64,000 bases of DNA from Aricia agestis (Eukaryota > Arthropoda > Insecta > Lepidoptera > Lycaenidae), in contig NC_056409.1 in the NCBI RefSeq assembly GCF_905147365.1, forward strand, positions 9,615,001-9,679,000, written 5' to 3'. Below are positions 45,068-58,352 of the stretch, piece by piece. The notes below the pieces were generated by a model. That model worked only from the letters and a program-made list of their open reading frames with translations, ran no database searches and was not told the DNA's origin. Every line of letters starts with the position of its first letter. The first letter of the stretch is position 1. The translations under genes were made by a program, and so were the position numbers.

Positions 45068-45192
45068 TTCTAGAAATATTCCACACTTGTTTACGCGAAT
45101 CTTGCACATTCGGGAAAGGAATGTTCTCGTACAGTCCAGAACTCGTTTCATATAAATAGCCGCAGGTAGACGAGCCAATCAATCAATCAGTT
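45068..45192 (+). promoter_or_regulatory. Orphan heat-shock-type promoter (HSEs and TATA box)
   Basis: TTC at 45109, GAA at 45114, GAA at 45119 and TTC at 45124 are spaced exactly 5 bp apart, a heat-shock-element array; only the second GAA breaks the alternation. A further TTC-nn-GAA lies at 45068-45075. TATAAATAG follows at 45151, with an initiator-like TCAGTT at 45187-45192. The downstream leader is A-rich (GAAGTGAAAACAAGTGATC), like hsp leaders as I recall them. No heat-shock protein frame follows in the next kilobase. It is either a promoter for a non-coding or distant transcript, a relic, or chance. Confidence 0.5.
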
Positions 45193-46159
45193 CATTTCAA
45201 GCGATCTTCAAGGCGACCTTGAAGTGAAAACAAGTGATCAATAGTAGAACCTACGACTTGGCTTGACTATCTTTTCCCTTAAAATATTTTCAAGCTAAAA
45301 GATTTTAGTCGACAACTCTTATTACGAGTATTCAGCCCACAGACCAAAGTCGTTAATTTAATTACCAGCCCAATAGGTTATACACAAATCACGAGATCGA
45401 GTTAGCCTATTGATCGTTAGTCGTTACATTAAGGGTTGTCAAATCATGTTAACCGATCGTTGTACTATCGTTAAAGTACTTATAATAACCTAGCCTAGTT
45501 TGTATAAAAAATAAAAACTTAACACAATAAAAACATAACATAAATCATAAACCAAATAGCCGTAAAATTACGTACTTTGCCTACACTATACCTCTATAAA
45601 CAAGGCATCAAACAAATTCAGCTCACATTCACACACCTTTTCATTGGCAATAAAGGTAACGTGCCTATAAGTGTCATATAAAGACGATTATGAAAACAAA
45701 TTAATGCAAGGGTTGGGAGTAGGGACAACCCTAATTATAATCAGGGCACAAGTGAGCGCGTAGTGGTCCGGATTTATTGGACAAAGGGAATGTGCTTCGG
45801 CACCAACCCCACTAGGACAGATATTACGACTTACGAGCTGTTTATTATTAACGATACAGAATTACTTAGCGCGGTCCTCGTACTGGAGATAATCTGCAAT
45901 TAATGTCATTTCTCACATGGATAAACTGGTGACAGGTAATTCCTTATCACTGCTTGGCTAGATTCCAAGACGCTGCTACTGCATAACTTACAAGATTGGC
46001 TCTACAACTACCTTGAGTTTACTGTCACTTCCGAGGACATAGCTTGTTTTATTCCAGATACATCCTTAGGTTGGTAAGGTAGAATTACCCTCGGAAGCAG
46101 TCCCGGAAAATATTCTACTGACAATATTGAGTTCAGGCCATTTAGCTAAAACTTTTTCG

Positions 46160-46294
46160 TTATCGCTTCGTTATAGAATCGCCAACAAAAATGTATGGAA
46201 TTGACATAAGCGTTCGTTAATATGACGTTGACGTTCGACTCGTCTTATGTCAATTCCATACATTTTGATCGGCGATTCTATAAAGAAGCGATAA
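46160..46294. mobile_element. Hairpin MITE, 135 bp
   Basis: TATCGCTTCGTTATAGAATC and then ATGTATGGAATTGACATAAG at the left pair with the right arm (CTTATGTCAATTCCATACAT, then GATTCTATAAAGAAGCGATA). Arms are about 50 bp; no clear target duplication. Confidence 0.75.
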
Positions 46295-48427
46295 AGACAA
46301 CACCTTGGCTCACCCCCCTGGCCTCCTTAATATGGCAAGCTTGATTCATTTCGGTCCGTAAGTCCTCGAACTAATACGCAATGATAAGTTGGCCAGCAAA
46401 CTCCGACACCGGCGCTGAATCACATCAGGGGAATTATGGCGGCCACACCTCGGCCACTTTGTTGCAATTTGTGACAATTTGCTCGCACTATCATGAAACT
46501 ACCTGAATGTGCCCGAGCGTAATGTTACATTTGCCCGCACAGGTTGAATGTAAATTGCGAATAGAACAGCCTCGCAGGTCATATTTTACAAACATTAGTT
46601 GCCGGGCTACTCGTTACGTCGTTTAGTATTCAAATGACAAAAATAGTACACCTTTATACCTATTAACTTACATTTTACAACGAAAGTTAAAGTTGAGGAT
46701 CTAAAATCGCAAAATCTACCGTAAATCTCTGCGTTCCTCCATCAGAGGGTGACGTAACGTGAAATCTGACTGCTAATTCTGTCGGATTGGAAAATCATTA
46801 ATGCCGAGCTTGTGTAATAAAAGTTCCTTAAGCCCGACGGCACCTGACAATTACGAGGGCGGTAATTATACATCGTTCGAACGGGATCACTTGTTTGCCG
46901 AATAATTAAAGGGAGGCCCCCATGGGCGCCAGGCGCTGCGCCGGTGACGTAGTCGTCTCTTTTAAAATAACTGATTACTGAACAAACACCAGCGATAGAT
47001 CAATTCATGAAATAGAGCTGTAAAACATTGATGACATTGCGACGCGACGTGATTGGAACCTTTAGCTTTTAAAAAGTTTTATCTTTAGTTTATGAAATTA
47101 TGACACAACCAATCCTTGCTCAATTACAGCATTTGTTTATTTATTTAACGACCAATTAACGGCTAATACAGGATAATTAATAAAACTAAACATAACAATA
47201 AAATATTCTGCATAGCCAACAACATTAGCCTCAAGCTAAGATACAAAGTAAAAAAAATATATTTTGTTTGTCGTACGACCTTTCTTTAAAATCGGGGTGA
47301 ATAATCATTTAAGATGCAGTGTTGCATTCAACGTAGCATTCAACACACTTTTTATTGTACAACACGCAACTCGCAAGGGTGTGTGCACGCCTTAGAAAAA
47401 AACCTACGAACCCGTGGGAAACCAATGAATCTTTCTATTTCTTGGAGTACTAGGCTACCATGAATGTAAACTGGTAACTTTTCTTGTAAGACAGGCTCAT
47501 CCCGGTATCCCGGATTCGGGAGCAACTTATAAAAAGGGAATAAAGGATATCATGTCTTGAAAAGTACTAGGCGAACAGAAATTGTGAGGACGTAATAAAA
47601 GGTATAATAAACCATAACAAGGAGCAACCCCATGGGCCATGCATGTACCTAAAAGGGATACCGCATTCTCTTGGTTTTTGTTATGGGCGGGGCTTTAGTC
47701 GCTCAACTCACAATAATAGTCACGACAAAAAATGATGAAGCGTGTCATTATATTATAATCATCGCATCAACAAAATAAAAAGCATAGCGTCAGCAGCTAC
47801 TGTGTGAACTAGTTTAGGGAAAACAAATTATAGCTAAATTCAAAAGAAAACTTTTATCTTAGTCGCGATTTTTTTTTAAACAGGAAGAAACCCGAAAGAT
47901 ATTATTCACAGGAAAGTATTTAAAGTACCCGGCTCACAGCCGCAGTGAAAATCCCAAGCCGCTGCGGAGATACAAATTACGTACAAAACACTTCCATTTC
48001 CTCGATTGTAATTTACTTTTTTCCACGATAATGCCTTTTAAGTTTTAACGTAGTTTTTAACATACAAAATGTATTATTATTCAACTTTCTTTTACCTATT
48101 AAGGTCGATAATCTGACAATAACGATAATTTGACGTTTTAAATATATTTTTTCCGTCCTACCCACCATCGCACGTGACCGAGCGAAGAAAAATAAAAAGG
48201 AAAAACAAAGATGGTGGCTCTGGCAGACGCGACTTCCGGTCATCAATAAAGCCGACCAGCGCTTCTGATCTCCTCGAGGAAATTGTGACTTTACAGAGTA
48301 TTTAGTTACAACTTACACTGTCACGGTCCACATTAGACGGCTAATGCATTTGGGAATGTTTTGGCAGACCTTTCATACATTGAGTAAATCCCACTTAAGG
48401 AAATGGAAACATCTTACATCACACTTA

Positions 48428-48560
48428 TATAATATTATAAAGGCGAAAGTTTGTATGTTTGTAACTTCTTCACGCTTAAAATACGGGATTCCAAAAACCC
48501 CTTAACACAGAATATATTTTTTTTGATAGAATGTTAGTGATGAAACTATACATTATAAAA
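48428..48560 (+). mobile_element. Helitron-like 5' fragment
   Basis: TATAATATTATAAAGGCGAA followed by GTTTGTATGTTTGTAACTTC resembles the 5' ends of the Helitrons in this window. No matching CTAG end is evident. Confidence 0.4.
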
Positions 48561-49083
48561 CTATCGATATTTTTATAGCATATTTATCGCAATGCAAGCG
48601 CAATAACGCATGCGTTTTTATCGACCGATAATAACGCGCCTGTGTGCGGGAGGCCTTATGCTCAAGTTGAAACTTCTCAACTTCACCTAGGTGAAACCAC
48701 AACGCAATCGCACAATAAGCATAATATTAGAGTGAAGTTAACAAGCTCGGGAGTCCTCCACACATGTGGAGCAAGTAGCATCTCGCCCCGACACGTACTC
48801 CGCCACATCTTTCCGTGTTGTCCTAATTTCGGTCGAGCGATTATATAACGTCACACCCACCTGTCCTACATTCACCTCTGTAGTTACAAACATACAGGTA
48901 ATTTAATTTCAACGAGGAATAAACAAAATACAGTCTCTCTAAGCTTGTAACTGATTTCAATAATGAAACTTCTGCACCAGCTCCCGCATACGGTTTTACT
49001 CGATCGAGCAATCACGTCGAGTAAAACCCGCGGCTTGGGCTTTCGTCCACACATTCAGCATTACTCTATCGAGTAAGCTCACC

Positions 49084-49250
49084 GTTGCCGTTCAGTAGCT
49101 CTACCATGAGTTTAAAGCCAAATTTTACAGCACCTCTAGCGGTTACTTGCGGAACTAAAATCGCGATACTAAATATTTACGTAGTCGGTATCGAGTATCG
49201 ATAAAAACTATAGCTTTGGTAGACTCATGGTAGAGCTACTGAACGGCAAC
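49084..49250. mobile_element. Nested MITE, 167 bp
   Basis: GTTGCCGTTCAGTAGCTCTA pairs with TAGAGCTACTGAACGGCAAC, and the arms continue through CCATGAG/CTCATGG. Confidence 0.8.
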
Positions 49251-49266
49251 ATCTGTTCAACTAAGG

Positions 49267-49291
49267 TTTTTTTTTTTTTTTTTTTTTTTTT
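49267..49291. repeat. Poly(T) run, 25 nt
   Basis: An uninterrupted T run. It could be the poly(A) tail of a minus-strand retroinsertion whose body would lie to its right, but no body was recognised. Confidence 0.95.
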
Positions 49292-50284
49292 CGAAAGGGA
49301 CTAAGCTACTGGTCTGGTTAAGACCATGGTAGTTTAATCGTGGCTATAACTAGTCTGTTGCTAGTTGGTTTGGAAATAAACAATGAGGGGGGCCTGGCCC
49401 CCTCCCCTAAAGTCACGAAGGAGAAGGTCGTCTCGCACCACTCGAAGTCACGTCCACACGCTTGAGTAAAGCTCGACGGCTCGCGTTGAGTAAGTTCGAA
49501 GGAAACATCGAGTCGATGCGAGCCTTCGAGTGGGTCTACACAGTGGTTCTTGCTCGATTTGGAGTACAACTATCGAGTAAAACCGTATGTGAGTACTTAG
49601 CATTAGATTTACGAACTAGTTACTGTAAATTATAATTTGTTTAAATTAGCCGAGGGATACAAATAACAAAATTGATTAGCTCGTCTCTCAAAACTTGTCG
49701 TAGATTGTTTGATTTAATTAATAAATTGACTTCTATACAAGTTAAATCCCTAGCTTTAACGGTTATAAACAAGGACACAGGACAACGTAGAAACTGCTTT
49801 ACTTGGAACATTAAACTCTACAACGGACAAGAAGATTAATTGAAACATGATTCATTGATAGTCTTTGAGGAACAGGGATCGCATAAATGCAAACAGTTAG
49901 AATTGAGGGCAGCGTCGATGTCTGGAAGCTGACAGATGCACCGGGAGATACTTGCGGCGGCAAACCGCCGTTTACACGACACAATAGCTGAATTTCCGTT
50001 TCCGTGCCGAACCCGCCCACCGCAAACACGTATTTAAGCAGACGCCTGTCTCTAGCGTGTTAAAAGTGCTAGTGGGTAGTGATTAAAAGTTACGCTTAAT
50101 TTGTTTGGACTAGACGTTTCCCGAAACTTATTTTGATCGCCATTTTTTTTTGGTTCAAAACTATCTCATGGCTCGGGACCAGTATCTCCATACCAATTTT
50201 TTTTTCGTAATGGGTTTAGCGATTTAAGTATGAAGGGGTTAAGCAGGGACCACCCTTGATCGAACTCATATAGTCTAGTGACTA

Positions 50285-50625
50285 TTTAGTCTTCCACATT
50301 TTCCTCTATTTCTTCGATCCTATTAGTCTTAGCGTGATCAAATATAGCCTATAGCCTTCCTCGATAAATGAGCTATCTAACACTGAAATATTTTTTTAAA
50401 TAGGATCAGTAGTTCCTGAGATTAGCGCGTTTAAATAATTTCCCCCCGGTTTTTCCACATTTTCCTCTATTTCTTCGCTTCTATTAGTCTTAGCGTGATA
50501 AAATATGACCTAGCCTTCCTCGATAAATGGGCTATCTAACACTGAAATATTTTTTCAAATCGGACCAATAATGAGATTAGCGCGTTCAAACAAACAGACA
50601 AACTCTTCCGCTTTATAATATTACT
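50285..50625 (-). mobile_element. Helitron fragment with duplicated 5' module
   Basis: Two tandem versions of the module found in 13242-13866 (TTAGCGTGATAA or similar, GGGCTATCTAACACTGAAAT, GAGATTAGCGCGTT). It ends near CTTCCGCTTTATAATATT. The hairpin-CTAG end is missing, so it is truncated. Confidence 0.6.
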
Positions 50626-50765
50626 AGCTATTTGACCGAAAAACACGAATAACATAACATTTTCTATCAATGATTCCTAGCTAGATCGATTTATCACCCC
50701 CGAAACCTCATATTTACTAAATTTCATGAATTCATGAAAATCGTTGGAGCCGATTCCAAGATTCC

Positions 50766-50866
<101 letters not shown>

Positions 50867-53575
50867 TATAATATAACATTTCTAACCAATTTATCCTAGG
50901 GCAGCAGCAAACGTCGTTTTGTTCCCTTACGTGTAATTTTATTGCGTTGAATTCGTAGTCCCGGATTCAATTAATAACATTAATTTCCCCGTAAAAAACT
51001 TGGGTCGAATTTCGCGGCGGTTTTCGGGTTTGACCACTGACAAATAGCCGGGTTCAATTAAGTAGGTACGTGGCCCCCTGGGGGCCGAGAGGATCTGTAA
51101 ACATTGTATTATTCCGCAATACGATTTACGATATTAATACGAGACGCATAATATTATATACACTGTATAAATGTAACATATATGTTTTATTTAAGCCCGA
51201 AATCATGCGGCAAAAAAACACACGCGTTTAATGTTTATAAAAATTCAACTTTTTGCTACTTATTTACGTCTCTACTTCTCACTCTATCACATCTCTACTA
51301 AAGCGCTACATTTATAATATATTTTGTTTTTATCCGCAGCTATTTCAATCTTCTAATTAAAACCGGAATCGAGTGGAATTCATTCCGAAAATAGGTCACA
51401 CGAAAACAATTATCTTTATTAAAAATCGAAGTCAATATTAAAAACTGCGACCCAATTTTCGTTTCATATTAAGACGTGATCTTAATGGAATTTATGCAAG
51501 TGTGAAGTCGGCACGGATCGCAACACGCCCGCTTCGGCTGATTACCCGGGCCCGGCTGCGAGTATGAATATTCTATTACCACAGTTTTAGTCGTGACTCG
51601 TGAGTAGTGAATAATCACCCGCACTTTCGACAAATTTGAATAATATTCGCCGTATAAACTTGACTCGTAGCCAAATTATGGGGTCGGCGAAATTGCAAGA
51701 TAAACGAAGTCCGACTTCACGCCGCTCAATCTGCTCCAATGACATTACGGCAATTTGGAGGTCGTTGGAGATTTATGTCGTTACTTCGGCTGCTATCACC
51801 TAGCAGAATTATAATGGAGGAATAACGAAAGAGTATATTTCAATCCCCGTTTTATGGTGCCAGACTCTACCGAAATTTCGTGGAGCACCTGAAAAAAGTC
51901 GGGCATATAATATTCCAGAAAGGCGAGAGCTAAAAACACCAGTACTTCGGTATTTACTGGCGATGCATTGTGACGTTTCAATTGTTCCGTCCGGCGACCC
52001 CTTTTACATGACCTACTGGTACTAGAATGCTCCCATTCTTCCGCGTCGGATAAACAACATGGCGAACAATACGTTTGCATCCCCGTAACAAAAAAGGGAA
52101 AAAACACGGTGCGCGGTCTCTTGATTGATGTTTTTCAATGCGCGCGACCACGGTGAGACCTGCCTTTGACGTTGTCCGTTCTGCTCCACAGATTGGACCT
52201 GCCCCGTACGTTCATTCTCCGGGTGATTTATCACTAGGATTCGATGAAAGGGCCTGCTTCACAGGTGATTTTACGATGGAATTAAAGGAAACCTTTCAAA
52301 CTTAAAGTTGCTCTTTGAAGTGCGTTCGCAATTGAAAGAAAGGGCATATTTAAAACACAATAGATTCAACTGCAACTTGAACCTTCGGAGTTACTGGAGT
52401 GGCACACTGCAGTTAATGTAGTAGCAGTCTTGAGTCCCGATCAATACAAGTCAGAGGTGGGCGTCGCTAATAAATATCTCGTTTATATTTATAAGTGAGC
52501 CGTCTCGTTCATTATCTATTAATGGGTGGTCTAACGACGTTGTCTAAGCCTTCATAAATATTGTTGACTCTGAAAAAACTTTTGGAGATAACGACGGTCA
52601 ATTTGGCACGTCTCCAAACTGAGGACGGATCGTCGGCCGCATAATATCTTCCGAGTGATTTAATTCATCGATGGACTTAAAATGAGAATACATTGTGATA
52701 TTTTCTTAGCTGGGAAGAGTCGCGGGGCTTCCACTCCTGTTTTTGAAGAACGAAGCGGACAGTAATTGTATTAACTAAGCAAGGACGAACCATTAATCGG
52801 AATCGCCTAACATTTGTAACTTAAAATAGTCATTCCAACTTCAATTCTCTATAGAGAACTAGAGAGTTGTACAATCATAGCGTACTAATCAAACATGGTC
52901 TAATGTGAAGAATGATCCTATATGTTATCTTGGGCCCATCTTCATAATTATTCAAGCCCCATAAGAGCACCGGTGATCGCGACAACAATAGAATACAATA
53001 GCATTTCCTGGAATCTGCGATCGAAGTAATAATAATGCCTATTAAACGGTAATATCAAACGGAGCTCGTTAATGACATATTAACAGACACACGTTTAATT
53101 ACAGATCGATAAACCGCCAAATACAGGGATATAATTATCAAGGCGGTGATCGGATATTACCAGCTGACAGCTCGTAATGAACTTAATAATTATTCCGGTA
53201 GCAATTGTTACCTATACTGAAAGATTAGAAAGGTAAGTTAAGAGAAAATTTATTACTTTAACTGGCATATCACATCAAACACATTGCAAAAGGAAATGTA
53301 GAGACGCTAAAAGTGGTGAGTCAGAACAACGAAGCAAATGAGTCAAATCACAAAAGATCAAATAAATAGTATGTATCATATTTTGCTAGGTTTGTGGACC
53401 AAAGACGATCAAATAATTACATAACATAGTTATTTAAAAGAGTTAATTATTTATATTAGGTGCAGCCTGTAGCTCTGAGAACTCTTTAGTACCTACCTAT
53501 ATTGGAATGAATCAACAGAATGACAAAAATTACCCAAGTCGCTTAGTTATAAGACGTAGACGATTATCGACGTAG

Positions 53576-53888
53576 GAGAGCCATGCTTCGGCACAAATGG
53601 GCCTGCTCGACCGAAGAAATACCTCGGGCTCACAGAAAACCGGCGTGAAACAGCGCTTGCGCTGTGATTTGCCGAGTGAGTGAGTTTACCGGAGGCCCAA
53701 TCCCCTACCCTCCCCTATTTAAATCCCTACCCTCTCCTATTCCCTTCCCTACCCTCCCTAATTACCCTATTCCGTCTTAAAAGGCCGGCAACGCACCTGC
53801 AGCTCTTCTGATGCTGCGAGTGTCCATGGGCGTCGGAAGTTGCTTTCTATCAGGTGATCTGTTTGCTCATTTGCTACCTTATTTCAAA
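53576..53888 (-). repeat. GGGCAAACGAGCAAACGGGT family, copy 4
   Basis: Inverted relative of 17250-17606, near full length, with a shortened and diverged GGGAAGGG tract. Confidence 0.8.
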
Positions 53889-54867
53889 AAAAAAATTGAC
53901 ACAATCGTGCTGGCAACTTAACGCACATAGTGTATGTGTATAGCGATCGTTAATGGGTCGTCAGCACACAATATGCACCGGAGCTCCATTAGTACGTTCG
54001 GGACGTCACTGTTTACTTCGCTATTGAAAATCAACGATATCCAGATCGCTCCAGTGATCACGCCTCAAGCATATTTACTATTGCGGACGGGTTAGTAGGT
54101 CGATCATTTTTATTTAAAACACATTTTCCACTGTATATTGTGGTAAATGGTAAAATGCTAAGTAGAAAAGGAGGTTGGCAAGTCACCATAAATCTAACCC
54201 GCTACGCTTTTACTCATACATAATATTATAATATGCTAAGCGTTTATTCTGTTTGTAAAACCAACCAATACATTATCAATACATAATATATTTTTTTTAT
54301 TATGCCAAGATACCTACTTGAATGCTCATGATGCTATGATTAAGGCAGGTTTCGCCAATCTCCTTTTATTTAGAGTTCGCTAATTTAGTTACCTATTTTT
54401 AATGCTTCTTTCACGTAACACGTCTGATACGTACCTGAAACAAAAATAATATTTATGAGTTTTACATTTAATTGACACCTTACCTTATGTTAAAATTACT
54501 ATGTTAATTAAGTTTTGTATTAATAGTACAGGTTCCCTAGAACATTTTTTATTAGTATCAATCTAATTTTACATGAATAGCTTCTGCATTTTGAGACGAA
54601 CAACAATTTCCTTTGCGAAAATTCTCGAAAGAAACTCTTCAAATAGAAAGGACGACGACGCTTACGTCATAGTTTACCACGCAAGTACCAGGGCGGCATA
54701 AACCAAAGAGAATATAATCACTAGCATAAACGAGAGATGTTTCGCGCTGACAACTCGTGAATAATGTACCCCGCGCGTGTGGCGTAGACCGCATCACCGC
54801 TCGACGCTCACCCCTTGTCATTATTAATTTATAAATAATTTGACGTCTAATAATTTTGCTTCACTCA

Positions 54868-54899
54868 TATAGCCGATATATTGCGATATATCGGCTATA
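54868..54899. repeat. Short perfect hairpin
   Basis: TATAGCCGATATA and TATATCGGCTATA, separated by 6 nt. It lies within diverged copies of the 9714-10235 repeat (about 54540-54990). Confidence 0.6.
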
Positions 54900-56119
54900 C
54901 GAATTTCAAGATTTTTTCGCAGATAAAAATGTTGTTCGTCTTATCAAAATGAAGCTACTCACAAAAAAATTAATAGAAATAGTACTAATAATACGTTTCG
55001 TCTGACACAAAAATTATATTTTTTTGTGGTAAAACCTTCACCGAGAACTTAGTAAAAATATTAATAATAGAAAAGTTCCAACGAATCCAAAGTTATAAAG
55101 TACTTTAAATGTTGAAGGAGGAAATCTCAGTCGTTTTTTATTAACTTTTAAATTTAAATGAGAATAAAAATTTTATTGACAAAACTGAAAAGTTTTAAAA
55201 CTCTGCAGAGCTATGAATTTTATTGTCGTTCTCATTTTGAAGACTTTTAAGTGGCATTTTACTTCTCTGTTTTATTTATTCATAATAATTATAATCCCTT
55301 CATATTGCGGTGGTCTGTTTTGGCGTTAACAGCTGGTGCATTAAACGCACTCCAGTAATCGGCTCAGCTGCTCATTTAGAGGCTGAGGGAGTTACCGACG
55401 ATAACGTTATTGATTACATCTTCTTAGTTCAAAGATATTAGGTAATTTATATACTGTGTTCCTAAAATATAAGAAGAGTAGGCATGTCAAGGTAAGAAAC
55501 GTGGGGGTTGTTTTTGAACTGTGAAAGTGAAATGTGTCAAACTGGATTCCTAACAGCATAACAAAGCAAACAGGTTGCCTCACAGGGAATCAGCAATTGT
55601 TGACGAGTGTCGACAGCGGTTGGTAACACAAAGACTCGCTTCCAAATTCTTTGATGTTAAGCCATCTCTCTCTTCACATCGTTCTTTCTCTCTCTAGATC
55701 TGAGCCGGGATGTTTGTAGTAGGGAATTCATTTCGCTAGGGCGCCCAAGGATGTTCCCCTAACAATTACTTATGTCATATGTGTAGTGAAAAGAAACGAT
55801 TTTACACTTTGATCTCTCTATAAAGGAATATTGGAATATTAGCTGACAAACGACCTACAAGTTAAGGGAATTTTATGCGATTTCTCTTTATACATGACAT
55901 GAAAAATGCCAATAAAATAAAACACCAATCTCTACGTTGTAGAGCCTCTGTAAAGCATAGCGTTTTATAATAGAGAAGATGGAAATCGTTAGATAAAAAT
56001 AATAAAGTGTTACTATAAAGATTTCGTTTAACATTTTAGTTATTTTATTTTTAAAGGTCTAGTGATTGCACTTAAAATATAGCCTGTTTACTCAAATCTT
56101 ACACTGATGTTGACTCAAA

Positions 56120-56625
56120 TCTTACACTTATATAAAATTCTCGTGTCACAATGTTAGGCCGCGTACTCCTCCGAAACGGCTTTACTTTCATCCCCTATTT
56201 TAACCCCTTGGAGGTAGAATCGATCAAAATCCTTTCATAGCGGATGCCTACGTCATAATATCATCTACCTGCATGCCAAATTTCAGCCCAATCCGTCCAT
56301 TGGTCCAACAAATGCACTTATCAATATAATAAGTACCCAGTAGCCGATAGCGTAAATGGTCTGGTTTCAATGAAATCGGCCACCGTCACCGAAACCGGTG
56401 TGGGTCTGAGAATCGGCTACTGGGTACTTATTATATTGATAAGTGCATTTGTTGAATATAATAGTAAATTATTACAACTCCAGAGTCCAGACGGACGGCG
56501 ACCATTGTTTGTCTGACGGGATAACGATGGACGTTGCCATCGTGACATACTTATTTAGTCATTTCAATAAAATAATTTGGGCGAAATATTTTATATGGCA
56601 AAACAACGTTTGCCGGGACAGCTAG
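56120..56625 (+). mobile_element. Helitron with nested MITE, about 506 bp
   Basis: The 5' region TCTTACACTTATATAAAATT leads into CTCGTGTCACAATG. The 3' end is GGCAAAACAACGTTTGCC followed by GGGACAGCTAG. The 3' terminus matches that of 16637-16840. A 149-bp MITE is inserted in the middle. Confidence 0.65.
56306..56454. mobile_element. Hairpin MITE, 149 bp
   Basis: CAACAAATGCACTTATCAAT and its reverse complement at the right end begin arms of about 45 bp (through AGTACCCAGTAGCCGAT). It is inserted in the Helitron 56120-56625. Confidence 0.8.
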
Positions 56626-56773
56626 TATAAAATCGACAAACGTACGATGCAAAGTTGATTCAAAGTTATCCCACACACTCTGAGCAAATGAAACTAATCA
56701 AAACTATCACAAGACCGTACGAACCTACTAGAGCAACAGAATTAGTAAGGAGGTACAATGAGCATGTGCTGGA

Positions 56774-58012
56774 GGGTCCTTCCCGTTTCATACCACTTGT
56801 TTTTCATACCGCGGAATGAAACAGCGAAGTACTGTTTTTGAATTGCCTGTTTCGTACCGCGGTGCTTGGAGTGGTATGAAACGACGAATTCTTTTTTGGT
56901 ATGGGTGGATTCGTACCATGAATTTTATTAAATATTTTTAGTCCAGTCACTTATTTATACTGGCGTATAGAAAAGTGGTAACAAGAAGAAATAAAAAAAT
57001 ATTTTGTATAAAGAAATTACATTTCTTTCAAAATCATAAAATATATTATATACTAACAGACTTCTAACAATAGAATCACAGCTTGATTACACATAGAACT
57101 TTAAAATTAACCTAACACTATATAATTAATTTTAAATTATCAAAAAGAATATAAATGTACTTATGGTCCGGGAGCTGTCAATCTCATAGTGTGCATTGAT
57201 TTTTTTGATGAAAATAGATAGTTTAGAAAATACAAATAAAAAACCGGCCAAGTACGTGTCGGGCCACGTGCAATATAGGTAGAGTTCCGTAGTACCGCTA
57301 GTTTTTTTGAATTTTTGTATGGTTGTGACGTGGCAGAGCTATACTTCGGCACGAATGGGCGGGCTTGATCGGAGAAACACCACGGGCTCACAGAAAACCA
57401 GCGTGAAACAGCGCTTGCGCTGTGTTTCGTCGAGTGAGTGAGTTTACCGGAGGCCCCCGCCCAATCCCCTACCCTATTCTCTTCCCTACTTTCCCCTACT
57501 CTATTCCCACTGCAGGTCTTCTGATGTTGCGAGTGTCCATGAGCGACGGAAGTTGCTTTCCATCTGGTGACCCATTTGCTCGTTTCATATTCTTTGATTT
57601 ATTTCAATTGAATGTGTTGATCTTTTTGAATTTTTTACATCATCAGGTTTTTTTAATAAAGCACAATAATTAGTCTTTTCGTATACCATCAATAAATTGC
57701 CCAATATATATTTGGTTTCTCTGAGATGAATTTATTTAATTTAAATAATCAAACAAAATAATAATATGTAATAATAATAATAAATAAAATTAAATTAAAT
57801 AATTTATTATTTTATAATTTATATAATATTATTAATATGTATAGATATTTTGAGCTTGACTGTACTAAAATCTGCGCTGCGGTACGAATCGACTAATTCA
57901 AAAAAGGTCTTCGCTGTTTCGGACGCCGGTATGAAACATGCAATTCAAAAACAGTACTTCGCTGTTTCATACCGCGGTATGAAAAATTTGTGGTATGAAA
58001 CGGGAAGGACCC
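56774..58012. mobile_element. 1239-bp element with CCGCGG subterminal palindromes and 8-bp duplication
   Basis: The perfect 23-bp terminal inverted repeats begin GGGTCCTTCCCGTTTCATAC. The flanks carry the identical 8-bp direct repeat GTGCTGGA (56766-56773 and 58013-58020). Each subterminal region has repeats of CATACCGCGGTATGAAAC and AACAGCGAAGTACTGTTT. There is no transposase. The interior contains a copy of the GGGCAAACGAGC family (57330-57586) and a fragment of the GGCCAAGTGCGAG family (57238-57322). The 8-bp duplication suggests hAT or P. A fragment with the same subterminal words lies at 63330-63450. Confidence 0.85.
57330..57586 (-). repeat. GGGCAAACGAGCAAACGGGT family, copy 5 (nested)
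   Basis: Inverted copy with a deleted central minisatellite, inserted inside the 56774-58012 element. Confidence 0.75.
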
Positions 58013-58352
58013 GTGCTGGAGGTGTTTGTTTAGGAGTTAACTGTTAAAGTAATAACTAACGCAATTCCGCAAACTCCCATCCGGGTATTTCTGGAAACTA
58101 ATTATTTGCTGTACAATAACAACGTCTACTGTACAATCCGCTTAAATGTTCCACACTTCGGTGCTTATGCTAGTTATGCTATTCAAAGAACTTTCAAATT
58201 AAAGCTAAAATTGTGGATAAATAAATTATAATATATTTTCGGTGTCCTTAAAATGTTTGAGGCCCAAGGTGATTTTCTGATTTTAAGGCCAGGAAGACAA
58301 GCGAACAATAACGAGTGTTGTGGTCGTTCAAAAACGGGGACAATCGCTAATC

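Larger units (their letters stand above)
48987..49589. mobile_element. TCGAG-rich inverted-repeat element, about 600 bp
   Basis: The ends CATACGGTTTTACTCGAT and ATCGAGTAAAACCGTATG are perfect 18-bp inverted repeats. Many subterminal TCGAG, CTCGA and GAGTAA words follow on both sides. A second MITE (49084-49250) and a T25 run (49267-49291) are nested inside. It has no intact coding sequence, and no target duplication was identified. Confidence 0.7.

Noticed and set aside
51796..52234. Two overlapping minus frames (103 and 70 aa) in single-copy-looking sequence
   Set aside because: No recognised domain, no splice support and no neurobeachin similarity.
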